Shown here: piece after piece, positions 1 through 6,644 of the stretch
How positions within the stretch are numbered: the first letter of the stretch is position 1
Layout: the number at the start of each line of letters is the position of its first letter
Origin: a virus
DNA length: 24,116 nt
Strand: one strand, 5' to 3'
IMG/VR virus record: IMGVR_UViG_3300031687_000097
Coordinates: 1 to 24,116 of that record
Made by a program: the position numbers and the translations under genes
The notes under the pieces: model-generated
The model's input: the letters and a program-made list of their open reading frames with translations, nothing else
What the model was told of the DNA's origin: nothing
Databases searched by the model: none

Positions 1-1147
1 TTTCTGTTTTGGCGCTGCTGTAGCTTTCAATCTCAGGATTAAATACATCACCGTCTGGACAGTGGCGCTCAATGTTTTCTGCATAATCTAAAATTAACAC
101 ATCATCTTTTTGTACTGACGGTCTTAGACCACGACCAATAACCTGCTGCAATAACCTTCCTGATTCAGTTGCTCTTAACAATGCAATGACATCGACATGA
201 GGCGCATCAAAACCAACTGTTAACACTGATACATTAACTATATATTTAATCTGCTGGCTCTTAAACTTCTCTATGGTATCGCTGCGTTCTTTTGCTTTTG
301 TCTTACCAGTAATTAACGCGCTCATTGCTGGCGGTAGGCTTGCTAGTATTTCTTCTGCATGTTGAATAGTTGCAGCAAAAAACATAACACCTTTTCTGTC
401 TTTTGATTGCTCTATAACATCAGCTACAATTAAACTGGTTTTTCTGCCTTGGCCTTTGTATGCTCTATCAACATCATCTTTATTAAACTTACCCATTTTA
501 TTAACAGTCATACCAATAGTATCATAGTGACCGCTGTTAATTGCACCTATTAATGGTGGTGCTAAATATTTTTGGTCAATTAAATCTGGCGCACCTATCG
601 TATAAACCTTTTTAACAAAATAAGCATTTTCACCTATTGCTTTATCTTCTTCATTCATCTGGTAAATGTACCCTGTTCCCATTCTGTAAGGTGTCGCAGT
701 TGTACCAATTACTCTTAACTTTGGATTGCCTTCTTTTATTTTTTCAATAATAGCTTTTACTGTTGGCGTAATTAAGTCACATTCATCAATAATAATTGCA
801 CAGAATTTACCGCTAAATTGGTCTATCGAATTTAAAACCGTTAATGGTGTGCCGAAAACTACTGGATATTTTAAGCATCTACCACCAGCAGAAGCACTAA
901 AGACACTGGCGTTTTCTCCAGTTTGCAGGTATTTGCTGCGGTTTTGTTTTACAAGCTCTGCACTAGGGGCGAGACACAAAACATTTTTCCCTCTGCTTAA
1001 TTGGTGCAGTATCTTTGCAACCTCTGCAATAATCATGCTTTTGCCCGCGCCCGTTGCAGCTTCCAAAATACAACTATCAGTTGATGCTTTTACATGGTCA
1101 ATAATTTTGTCAACCGCTGCTTGTTGATAAGTCCTTAACTTGTACAT
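1..1147 (-). CDS. DEAD/DEAH-type superfamily 2 DNA helicase, C-terminus cut by window edge
   Basis: Reading the minus strand from ATG at 1147 gives an open frame of 382 codons running off the left edge. The order of helicase motifs is clear: an N-terminal MYKLRTYQQAAVDKI (Q-motif-like), Walker A ATGAGKS, Walker B IIIDECD, motif III GTTATPYRMGTG, then in the second RecA-like domain VGFDAPHVDVIALLR and motif VI QQVIGRGLR. This is the ResIII/RadD-like group of superfamily 2 helicases, which couple ATP hydrolysis to DNA unwinding. It starts three bases after the stop of the exonuclease gene and has no strong ribosome site of its own, so it is probably translationally coupled. Its place beside an exonuclease, an SSB-like protein and a RecA-like ATPase suggests phage recombination or replication restart. 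The family call is firm; the exact role is inferred. Confidence 0.93.
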   Translation of the reverse strand, partial: MYKLRTYQQAAVDKIIDHVKASTDSCILEAATGAGKSMIIAEVAKILHQLSRGKNVLCLAPSAELVKQNRSKYLQTGENASVFSASAGGRCLKYPVVFGTPLTVLNSIDQFSGKFCAIIIDECDLITPTVKAIIEKIKEGNPKLRVIGTTATPYRMGTGYIYQMNEEDKAIGENAYFVKKVYTIGAPDLIDQKYLAPPLIGAINSGHYDTIGMTVNKMGKFNKDDVDRAYKGQGRKTSLIVADVIEQSKDRKGVMFFAATIQHAEEILASLPPAMSALITGKTKAKERSDTIEKFKSQQIKYIVNVSVLTVGFDAPHVDVIALLRATESGRLLQQVIGRGLRPSVQKDDVLILDYAENIERHCPDGDVFNPEIESYSSAKTE

Positions 1148-1150
1148 TTA

Positions 1151-1741
1151 TTAATCTAAATGTTTTGAATTATCAAGGCCGGACAAATACAGCTTATAAA
1201 ATTCTTTTAATTTAGGTAGTGTCTCTTCTATGAACTCGTGGTTTAACGGTATTTCTTCTAGTAATTCTGCGCCACTTGGAGTCCATTGGTAAAAATATGC
1301 TTTGGTTCTGCCGCTACATAACATTTCATATTGCACTTGGGCATAATAATATTGTTGTTGGCTCAACAGCTTAAAGTTTTTAACCGTTTTGTCATTTCTT
1401 AACCCATAAGGGCATTTTATTTCCACGATCCATTCATCGTCCACCAGTCCATCAGGTGAAGCGCCCAACCAATCTTCAAATTCGTGAAAACCTGTATGTT
1501 TTATATCCTTGCCGATTCTTAGCTTTAAATCTTCGATTGCCATCGGTTCAAAAAAGTTACCATGTTCCGTTGCCTTGTTACCCTCAAACTCATTAGCTTG
1601 CCCATGATAATCTCTTACCATATCTCGCAATACGTCTTGTGGTGACGACCAAGGGTTCATATTTAAGATAGCCCCAATTCTGCTACCAGTAATGCGGCCT
1701 GTCCTTTGATTGAACCATGCTGGTGTTCCTTGCTTGTTCAT
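1151..1741 (-). CDS. YqaJ / lambda-type recombination exonuclease
   Basis: The 196-residue protein begins MNKQGTPAWFNQRTGRITGS and carries the signature of YqaJ-family (lambda Exo fold) nucleases: an N-terminal W..R.G.ITGS.IGAIL segment, the metal-binding core GASPDGLVDDEWIVEIKCPYG read as an SPDGL..x(n)..EIK motif, and a QVQYEMLCSG helix. Such enzymes resect one strand of double-stranded ends for single-strand annealing. An in-frame ATG 12 bases upstream (1753) is possible, but a GGAGAG ribosome site sits just before 1741, so I prefer that start. The helicase follows directly. A strong hairpin with a U tract lies immediately upstream, between this gene and the DUF669-like gene, which may reduce expression relative to the front of the operon. 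Confidence 0.9.
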   Translation of the reverse strand: MNKQGTPAWFNQRTGRITGSRIGAILNMNPWSSPQDVLRDMVRDYHGQANEFEGNKATEHGNFFEPMAIEDLKLRIGKDIKHTGFHEFEDWLGASPDGLVDDEWIVEIKCPYGLRNDKTVKNFKLLSQQQYYYAQVQYEMLCSGRTKAYFYQWTPSGAELLEEIPLNHEFIEETLPKLKEFYKLYLSGLDNSKHLD

Positions 1742-1754
1742 AGTGCTCTCCATA

Positions 1755-1782
1755 CAAAAAAGCCCCGCCTAATGGCAGGGCT
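1755..1782 (-). terminator. Rho-independent terminator between SSB-like and exonuclease genes
   Basis: On the minus strand a nine-base-pair stem (AGCCCTGCC pairing with GGCGGGGCT, one G-U pair) with an ATTA loop is followed by six T residues. It lies just after the DUF669-like gene and only a few bases before the ribosome site of the exonuclease gene, so it would end or attenuate transcription in the middle of the recombination operon unless antitermination occurs. Confidence 0.85.
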
Positions 1783-1797
1783 ACTTATTAAAGTTTG

Positions 1798-2289
1798 TTA
1801 AAAGTCGATATCTTCATCGGCTGGTTTAGCTATCTTGCCTTTTGGTGAGACCGCGCACACCCAATTGCCTGAGCGTGTTTGCCCATCGTCGCCCGTCATT
1901 TCCCACACTTGCAACTTAAGTATCATTTGCTTGCCAGTTAATGACTTGGTAAGCATTGCATCATCTGGCTGTTCGCCACTTTTCAACAGTTTACCACCAG
2001 CATTACTGTCTATGGCTGCTAGCATTTTCTTAGCCTTATCGCTCGTCTTTTCATTGTCGTGCATAACCTTAATATTCTGAAAGATTTTGCGCTTTCCAAA
2101 TTCATCAGGCGATAAAATAGTCCAAGCAATAGCGATATAATCACCGTTGTATTGATTGTTAGCCCATGCTGCACTGTCGATAACAGCAAGCACATCCGTG
2201 TTGTTAGGAATAGGATCAAAATTATTGCTCGCATCGAAAGTTGACTTTGACTCTATCGTTTTGTTGTCTGACGTTTCCCAAAAATTCAT
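1798..2289 (-). CDS. DUF669-like probable single-stranded DNA-binding protein
   Basis: The 163-residue protein has a DUF669-like core (YNGDYIAIAWTILSPDEFGK, then KRKIFQNIKVMH, followed by a helical stretch) and a C-terminus ending PADEDIDF. That acidic tip with a final Phe resembles the protein-interaction tail of bacterial SSB proteins. DUF669 proteins are commonly found in phage recombination modules. The start is the ATG overlapping by one base the stop of the upstream RecA-like ATPase gene (TAATG), which points to coupled translation and stoichiometric production. The neighbours, a Sak4-like ATPase and an exonuclease, support a role in coating single strands during recombination. The binding activity is inferred from these features and is not proven by any single motif. 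Confidence 0.7.
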   Translation of the reverse strand: MNFWETSDNKTIESKSTFDASNNFDPIPNNTDVLAVIDSAAWANNQYNGDYIAIAWTILSPDEFGKRKIFQNIKVMHDNEKTSDKAKKMLAAIDSNAGGKLLKSGEQPDDAMLTKSLTGKQMILKLQVWEMTGDDGQTRSGNWVCAVSPKGKIAKPADEDIDF

Positions 2290-3044
2290 TATTTTGTTTC
2301 CTTTTTAAGTGATGGTATAAATTGTGTGAGTGGATTTGTGCCTATTTGCACTTCGATATCTTCTGTTATGCCGTATCTATTCTTGCTGATGTTGGCTGAT
2401 GTTGCATAAGTAACCAGAACTCGCGTTCCGTCTGAGATTGCTTTCTTTCTATCGCCATCACCAGTTGTGAATGTTTGCAGCTTCATAAAACCAACCAAGT
2501 CGCAATCATCTATATAAGGCGCGACACTTTTCTTATGTAACCTTAACGTGTATCTGGTGTAAGCATCTTGGTCGGGTAGCTCTATTGTCTCTGTATCAGC
2601 ATGACCAATAAAAACAATGTGCATATTTTTCTTTTCATTTAATATGCCAGCGGCCTTTCTCAATCTCTGATGCAAGCTGCCCACAGCTAACAAACCAGCG
2701 CCATAACCTCCCATTGCTTGATTAATGCTCGCTGGTTTTTTTGGGTCTGATTCCATAATGGATGTCACAAACAATCTGTCTAGCGCAGTGACACTATCAA
2801 TAATAAGGGTCTCGTACTTGTGATCCTCTTTTATCAATGACGTTAATTGCTCCCATAGGTCTTTCGCGCTTTCCAAGACTGGAAACGCATCAGGTCGTGA
2901 TTTTAAGGGGATTGATTGAAGTCCATCTTCTGCCCTGATAACAACAGGGTTGGGAAAAGATGCGGCTAGGCTTGTCTTACCTAAACCCGCATCACCACAA
3001 AGCGTAGCTATCACCGCTCTGTCCTTTGGTTTCTCTATATTCAT
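2289..3044 (-). CDS. RecA-like P-loop ATPase (Sak4 / AAA_24 type) of a phage recombination module
   Basis: The 251-residue protein opens with a Walker A motif (LCGDAGLGKTSLAASFP, about residues 15-31), has a Walker B-like strand YETLIIDSVTALDRL (about residues 77-91) and a later HIVFIGHADTE sensor strand. This is the pattern of the phage nucleotide-binding AAA_24 / Sak4 group, minimal RecA cores that assist single-strand annealing. It is the first gene of the minus-strand operon, with an AAGGAT ribosome site, and is followed with a one-base overlap by the DUF669-like protein. A good minus-strand promoter lies upstream in the shared divergent region. The fold is secure; the assignment as a recombinase rather than another AAA_24 role rests on the exonuclease and SSB-like neighbours. 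Confidence 0.85.
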   Translation of the reverse strand: MNIEKPKDRAVIATLCGDAGLGKTSLAASFPNPVVIRAEDGLQSIPLKSRPDAFPVLESAKDLWEQLTSLIKEDHKYETLIIDSVTALDRLFVTSIMESDPKKPASINQAMGGYGAGLLAVGSLHQRLRKAAGILNEKKNMHIVFIGHADTETIELPDQDAYTRYTLRLHKKSVAPYIDDCDLVGFMKLQTFTTGDGDRKKAISDGTRVLVTYATSANISKNRYGITEDIEVQIGTNPLTQFIPSLKKETK

Positions 3045-3084
3045 ATTTATTATCCTTCGTCATGGCGCTTTATTGCTAACCATG

Positions 3085-3113
3085 TTGACTATAATACACA
3101 CTTCGCGTATGGT
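3085..3113 (+). promoter_or_regulatory. Plus-strand sigma-70-like promoter for the Cro-like/primase operon
   Basis: TTGACT (3085-3090) and TATGGT (3108-3113) are separated by exactly 17 bases, placing the expected start of transcription shortly before the ribosome site AGGAG (3132-3136) of the Cro-like gene. The element overlaps the oppositely directed promoter almost completely. AACCAT at 3078-3083 and its inverse ATGGTT at 3109-3114 could be operator half-sites. Confidence 0.6.
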
Positions 3114-3119
3114 TGTCTA
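3091..3119 (-). promoter_or_regulatory. Minus-strand sigma-70-like promoter for the recombination operon
   Basis: On the minus strand TAGACA (3114-3119) and TATTAT (3091-3096) are 17 bases apart, one mismatch each from consensus. The promoter faces the RecA-like ATPase gene. Because it shares its DNA with the plus-strand promoter, RNA polymerase could probably occupy only one of the two at a time. Confidence 0.6.
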
Positions 3120-3143
3120 CAGTCATTCACTAGGAGTCACAAA

Positions 3144-3317
3144 ATGCTAACTAAAGACGGCGTAATAACAGAATTAAAAGGTAGAAATATATCTAAAGTG
3201 GCGCGAGAAGTTCAAGTCACTCGCTCTTATTTAAGTAACCTAGCAAATGGAGGGAGGAAACAGGTTTCGTGGGATATGATTAAAAAACTCAGCGATTATT
3301 TAGAGGCTACTAAATAA
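3144..3317 (+). CDS. Small Cro-like helix-turn-helix repressor
   Basis: This 57-residue protein is short but well supported: an AGGAG ribosome site seven bases ahead of ATG, and a stop codon overlapping the start of the primase gene by one base (TAATG). The central part, NISKVAREVQVTRSYLSNLA, reads as a helix-turn-helix, with a following helix WDMIKKLSDYLEATK, matching the compact Cro/XRE fold. It sits directly after the divergent promoter pair, the classic position for an early autoregulator that binds the intervening operator DNA and represses one or both promoters. No partner CI-type repressor is visible in the window. The DNA-binding class is confident; the targets are inferred from position. 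Confidence 0.8.
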   Translation: MLTKDGVITELKGRNISKVAREVQVTRSYLSNLANGGRKQVSWDMIKKLSDYLEATK

Positions 3318-5587
3318 TGATATATCATTCATTTATTGATGCGGGTTACCGCATCTTTGGACTGCATCCAATCGTTGACGGCAAGTGCGGTTGCAGAAAT
3401 AAAGATTGTAAAGCTATCGGTAAACATCCTTTTGCCGCATCTTGGCAACATACCCCATTATGGAGTAACGACCAGATTCTAAAAATGGAGGAGGCGGGAC
3501 AGTTCAAGACTGGCTATGGTGTTTTAGTTGATGGCTTATTAGTTATTGATGTTGATGCTAGAAATGGCGGGGTTAAGTCCTTTAAGAAGCTATTGAAAGA
3601 TATCCCATCTTTGGCTGATTGCGGATTGGTAGTAAACACTGGTAGTGGCGGCGGTTCTCAACACCTATATTATAAGGTGAGCAATGATTTAGCGTTACAA
3701 GGAAAACATGACGATTATGAAGGGATTGATTTTAAATCATCAGGCTTTGTTGTCGGTATCGGCTCGCAACATAAATCAGGTGGCAGCTATGAAATAGCCA
3801 GCGGTTCGATAGATGATATCGCTGATGCGCCTGTAGAATTAGTAGATCTATTAAAAAAGACACATAAAAAACGGGTCTTACTGAACAATCAACAGATTGA
3901 TGTGTCTGGTTCAGAAGTGGTGGAGATGTTGAGTTGCATAGATCCAGATTTAGAATATGATGTCTGGGTTAAGCTAGGCATGGCGATCCACGAAACCATG
4001 AATGGCGAGGGCTTTAGAATATGGGATGAATGGTCGGCAACAGGTAGCAAGTATGATGCCTCCGAAATGGAAAGCAAGTGGTTCTCTTTTGGTAAATCGC
4101 CAAGCCCTGTAGGTTTAGGCACTCTCTTATATTATGCTGAATTAGCGGGCTATAGTCGACCCGTAAGTTTTGACTCTAACGAACCATCCATTACTGATAA
4201 GCAAGACTTGAACGGGCTACCTTGCGACATATCCAACATTGATTTATTACGCCCACCTGAATTTGTGGGAGAGATAGCAGGATTTATTAATAGCCAATGC
4301 AGATACCCTCGTGAAAACTTAGCGGTTGGCGCTGCATTATCAGCAGTTGGTAATCTAATAGGGCTTAGATATCAAGATAATTATAGTAATGTAACATCTA
4401 ACCTATTTACTTTTTGCGTAGCTGCATCAAGCACAGGTAAAGAAGCGGTGTTGCAAGCCTTTGGAGACATAGGCCGCGCCGCTGGCATTAATGCAGCCTC
4501 TCATGGCACGATAAAATCAGAACAAGAAATAACCCGTAATTTATTGCATCATCAAGCGGCTATTTATGCTCTGGATGAAGTAGGCATATTGTTACAAAAA
4601 ATTGAGAACGCTTCTCGCTCTGGCTCTGCTAGTTACTTGGAAGGTGTAATCGGTTTATTAATGTCGGCCTACAGTAAGGCTAACAGCTATTTATTATTAT
4701 CTGGTGATGTTAGACGAGATGCTGAAACCGTCTTAGTTAAAGAATTAACAGCCTGTATAGCCAAGGCCGAAACAGACACTAGTGGAAGATATGATAAGCG
4801 GGCTAGCCAGATACAACAAACGCTTGATAATTTATCTAGCGGTTTAGAACGACCGTTTTTATCTTTATTAGGCTTTACAACGCCTGAAACATTTTCGGGT
4901 TTAGTTACGAAATCATCTATTACTAATGGTTTTATTGGTCGGTCGCTACTGATAACCGAGAAAGAGACAAATCCGCGAGCTAAAAAACGGTTCAAGGCTG
5001 AACCGATGAGCGACATGTTAACGCATAAAATTAAGATGCTTTATTCGGCTGGTACATTCAGCTTGGATGAAGATGGGGGCAGGGTTGAATTTTACGGTAA
5101 TAAAGTATCTATACCCTCTACTGATGATGCAATGGTATTATTGGATGATATAGAGAACTGGATACATTCCTATGCTGAAACGCATAAAGAATTATCAGGC
5201 TTAGAAGCTGCCATAAGACGAGGCTTTGAGTTAGTGTTGAAAATTAGCTTCATATTGGGCGCGCCGTCTGGATTGCGCACCTCTTATCATTGTCAATGGG
5301 CTTTTGCTATGGTGTATAAAGACATCAATGACAAGACTATGCTCGCTTTTGCAAACGATAACGCAAAATCAAAATCAAGCTCAGAAAGCGGGAGAGTATT
5401 AACCGCTAAAATCTTAGCTCAAATAGACAATAAAACAGGTGCTACTATTTCAACATTAGCTAACAGGCTGAGAAAACCAGTTAAGGACATAGAAGCCGCG
5501 CTTGAGCATTTAGGTTCACAGGTTATAATGAAATCGTCCACGCATAAAGGCAATGGTCAAACAGTTAATAAGTATTATTTAAAATAA
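3317..5587 (+). CDS. Primase-polymerase with PriCT and DUF3987-like helicase region
   Basis: The 756-residue replication protein has three visible parts. Residues about 10-185 form an archaeo-eukaryotic primase (prim-pol) domain: the cysteine/histidine cluster CGCRNKDC...GKH (C24, C26, C31, H37), the metal-binding pair D78-V-D80 in VIDVDARNGG, and the nucleotide-binding SGGGSQH (H116). Residues about 200-275 match a PriCT-2-like linker (DVWVKLGMAIHE...GFRIWDEWS). From about 330 on is a P-loop ATPase of DUF3987 type with SSTGKE (K375, E376) and Walker B ALDEVG (D420-E421). The Ser/Thr normally following the P-loop lysine is Glu here. The gene overlaps the Cro-like stop by one base and lacks a strong ribosome site, implying coupling. 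It should prime, and possibly unwind, at the nearby candidate origin. Confidence 0.88.
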   Translation: MIYHSFIDAGYRIFGLHPIVDGKCGCRNKDCKAIGKHPFAASWQHTPLWSNDQILKMEEAGQFKTGYGVLVDGLLVIDVDARNGGVKSFKKLLKDIPSLADCGLVVNTGSGGGSQHLYYKVSNDLALQGKHDDYEGIDFKSSGFVVGIGSQHKSGGSYEIASGSIDDIADAPVELVDLLKKTHKKRVLLNNQQIDVSGSEVVEMLSCIDPDLEYDVWVKLGMAIHETMNGEGFRIWDEWSATGSKYDASEMESKWFSFGKSPSPVGLGTLLYYAELAGYSRPVSFDSNEPSITDKQDLNGLPCDISNIDLLRPPEFVGEIAGFINSQCRYPRENLAVGAALSAVGNLIGLRYQDNYSNVTSNLFTFCVAASSTGKEAVLQAFGDIGRAAGINAASHGTIKSEQEITRNLLHHQAAIYALDEVGILLQKIENASRSGSASYLEGVIGLLMSAYSKANSYLLLSGDVRRDAETVLVKELTACIAKAETDTSGRYDKRASQIQQTLDNLSSGLERPFLSLLGFTTPETFSGLVTKSSITNGFIGRSLLITEKETNPRAKKRFKAEPMSDMLTHKIKMLYSAGTFSLDEDGGRVEFYGNKVSIPSTDDAMVLLDDIENWIHSYAETHKELSGLEAAIRRGFELVLKISFILGAPSGLRTSYHCQWAFAMVYKDINDKTMLAFANDNAKSKSSSESGRVLTAKILAQIDNKTGATISTLANRLRKPVKDIEAALEHLGSQVIMKSSTHKGNGQTVNKYYLK

Positions 5588-5598
5588 GGTATTTAATT

Positions 5599-5880
5599 AT
5601 GGCGGTAAAAAAAGATACTAAATTAGTTAAAGCGGGGGTAACGGGGTATAACAAGCCTAAGCGAATTAATCATAAAACCAAATCACATATTGTTGTTGCT
5701 AAGGTGGGAGAACAAACCAAAACCATCAGATTCGGTCAGGCAGGTGTTAGAGGTGCTGGAAAAAATCCAACTAGTCCAGCCGAAAAAGCTAGAAAGAAGT
5801 CGTTCAAAGCTAGACATGCTAAGAACATAGCGAAGGGTAAAATGAGCGCGGCATTTTGGTCAGATAAGGAAAAATGGTAG
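5599..5880 (+). CDS. Basic 93-residue protein of unknown function, conserved-looking phage family
   Basis: The small protein is strongly basic throughout (NKPKRINHKTKSH, ARKKSFKARHAKNIAKGK) and ends in an aromatic AAFWSDKEKW. The segments HIVVAKVGEQTKTIRFGQ and KKSFKARHAKNIAKGKMSAA resemble a small uncharacterised protein I associate with phage replication regions, but I cannot give it a family name with certainty. An AAGG ribosome site lies nine bases before ATG. It is the last gene of the replication operon, closely following the primase and ending 34 bases before a strong terminator and about 80 bases before the repeat cluster. Nucleic-acid binding is plausible from charge and position; no catalytic motif is visible. 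Confidence 0.8.
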   Translation: MAVKKDTKLVKAGVTGYNKPKRINHKTKSHIVVAKVGEQTKTIRFGQAGVRGAGKNPTSPAEKARKKSFKARHAKNIAKGKMSAAFWSDKEKW

Positions 5881-5914
5881 TCCTTGCATTAACTCGTGAC
5901 CTTTGATATATATG

Positions 5915-5955
5915 GGGTTAGCAGTCTGTTGATTTGACTGTTAACCCTTTTTTTT
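5915..5955 (+). terminator. Strong terminator ending the replication operon
   Basis: A 12-base-pair stem, GGGTTAGCAGTC pairing with GACTGTTAACCC (one G-U pair), with a nine-base loop is followed by eight T residues. It lies 34 bases after the 93-residue gene and shields the repeat-dense interval from plus-strand transcription. Confidence 0.93.
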
Positions 5956-6001
5956 ACAGCACAATACACAATAATTGATCGGCATGTGTATCCTGTGTAG
6001 C

Positions 6002-6025
6002 CTCTTTAACCGCAACGGTTTAGAG
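6002..6025. repeat. Short imperfect inverted repeat inside the candidate origin
   Basis: CTCTttAACCG and CGGTTtAGAG flank a CAA loop, giving a nine-pair hairpin with one internal bulge. It has no T tract, so it is not a terminator. It may be a structural element of the candidate origin or a chance hairpin. Confidence 0.4.
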
Positions 6026-6144
6026 CCAAAAACAAGGGAGCACAATACACATGAGTGTGTACGCTGTCGATGTAGGCGCGACAATGCCTAACAGCCAAAA
6101 TCCGAGCACAATACACACTTTTGAAACCCTAAAGAGATAATTAC

Positions 6145-6169
6145 ATAATATAATATAATATAATATATA
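6145..6169. other. AT-only tract, possible DNA-unwinding element
   Basis: Twenty-five consecutive A/T bases consist largely of a repeated TAATA unit with a five-base period. It is bracketed by 12-bp repeat copies at 6106-6117 and 6175-6186, the arrangement expected for the duplex-melting element of an iteron-type origin. The melting role is inferred. Confidence 0.55.
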
Positions 6170-6211
6170 GATATTGTGTATCCTGTGTAACAAGTTATAA
6201 ATCAATAACTT

Positions 6212-6237
6212 AGCAGAATACACATGTGTATTCTGCT
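6212..6237. repeat. Perfect 26-bp palindrome joined to a tandem repeat copy
   Basis: The half-site AGCAGAATACACA is followed immediately by its exact complement TGTGTATTCTGCT, so two repeat copies meet head to head without a spacer. The right arm runs directly into another copy (TGTGTATCCTGC at 6237-6248), making a tandem pair that differs at one base. This is the densest part of the repeat cluster and would suit a dimeric or oligomeric binding protein. Confidence 0.9.
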
Positions 6238-6330
6238 GTGTATCCTGCCCTATCAATCCCCGTCAATCCCTTAGCTGTCAACGGTTCACGTTGTGTTCTT
6301 TATGTGTAAGCTGCTATTTTCTGCGGGCAT

Positions 6331-6353
6331 AAAAAAGCCCGCATCTGCGGGCT
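6331..6353 (-). terminator. Terminator of the minus-strand small-gene operon
   Basis: On the minus strand the stem AGCCCGC/GCGGGCT with an AGAT loop is followed by six T residues. It lies 18 bases beyond the last gene of the operon. Together with the terminator at 5915-5955 it isolates the repeat cluster from transcription on both sides. Confidence 0.88.
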
Positions 6354-6371
6354 ATGGTGGTTTGTGGGTTC

Positions 6372-6644
6372 TTAGGCTAATTCTTGCTTCTTCATAGTTT
6401 TGCGAACTTGTCTTTTTAAGTTATCTGACAACTGCCAAAAACTGCGAAATGAGTTGCAAACCGATACATTTCTAAACTCTGCATCTTCCATTACTGCAGC
6501 CTTGGTCAATAGAAGGTCATCTGTCTCTATCGTGCCATCGTCATAACTTACATTCGCTAACGTGGGCAGGTCGTGGTAGATAACCTCATAAACATTATGT
6601 TTATCTGCTAGGGTTATGCTTTTTATTGATTTATAAGATTTCAT
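6372..6644 (-). CDS. Hypothetical 90-residue protein, last gene of small-gene operon
   Basis: The protein (MKSYKSIKSITLADKHNVYE...) is soluble in character, with a mixed beta-rich first half, a Leu/Asp-rich middle (TIETDDLLLTKAAVMED) and a basic C-terminus SDNLKRQVRKTMKKQELA that may be helical. I do not recognise a family. Its ATG overlaps the stop of the preceding 55-residue gene by one base (TAATG), and an AAGGGG ribosome site lies inside that gene, just after a perfect eight-base-pair hairpin. It is followed by a clear terminator. Position in an operon of small genes transcribed away from the late promoter suggests an early accessory function, which is only a guess. Confidence 0.72.
   Translation of the reverse strand: MKSYKSIKSITLADKHNVYEVIYHDLPTLANVSYDDGTIETDDLLLTKAAVMEDAEFRNVSVCNSFRSFWQLSDNLKRQVRKTMKKQELA

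Larger units (their letters stand above)
5959..6314. other. Candidate replication origin: cluster of 12-bp repeats with AT-rich tract
   Basis: The interval 5881-6371 has no credible gene but holds a dense set of a 12-bp element, consensus TGTGTATYSTGY. Copies on the minus strand are at 5959-5970, 6040-6051, 6106-6117 and 6213-6224. Copies on the plus strand are at 5985-5996, 6175-6186, 6225-6236 and 6237-6248, with degenerate copies at 6056-6067 and 6303-6314. The hexamer TGTGTA or its complement occurs 12 times here in about 350 bases, where random expectation is below one. Two copies (5985 and 6175) extend to TGTGTATCCTGTGTA. An AT-only tract lies between copies. Iterons beside a helix-unwinding tract and next to a primase gene fit a replication origin. 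A multi-site operator or a nucleoid/partition site are alternatives. Confidence 0.65.

Noticed and set aside
726-1127. A 133-residue plus-strand frame opposite the helicase.
   Set aside because: The opposite strand encodes continuous, correctly ordered helicase motifs, so this is a shadow.
3093-3100. AATACACA in the divergent promoter region as an extra copy of the origin repeat.
   Set aside because: Only eight bases match; such a match is expected by chance in a window of this size.
6020-6256. A 78-residue minus-strand frame in the repeat cluster.
   Set aside because: Its codons are made of the repeats and AT tract, with low-complexity Ile/Tyr runs and no ribosome site; the DNA is better explained as non-coding.
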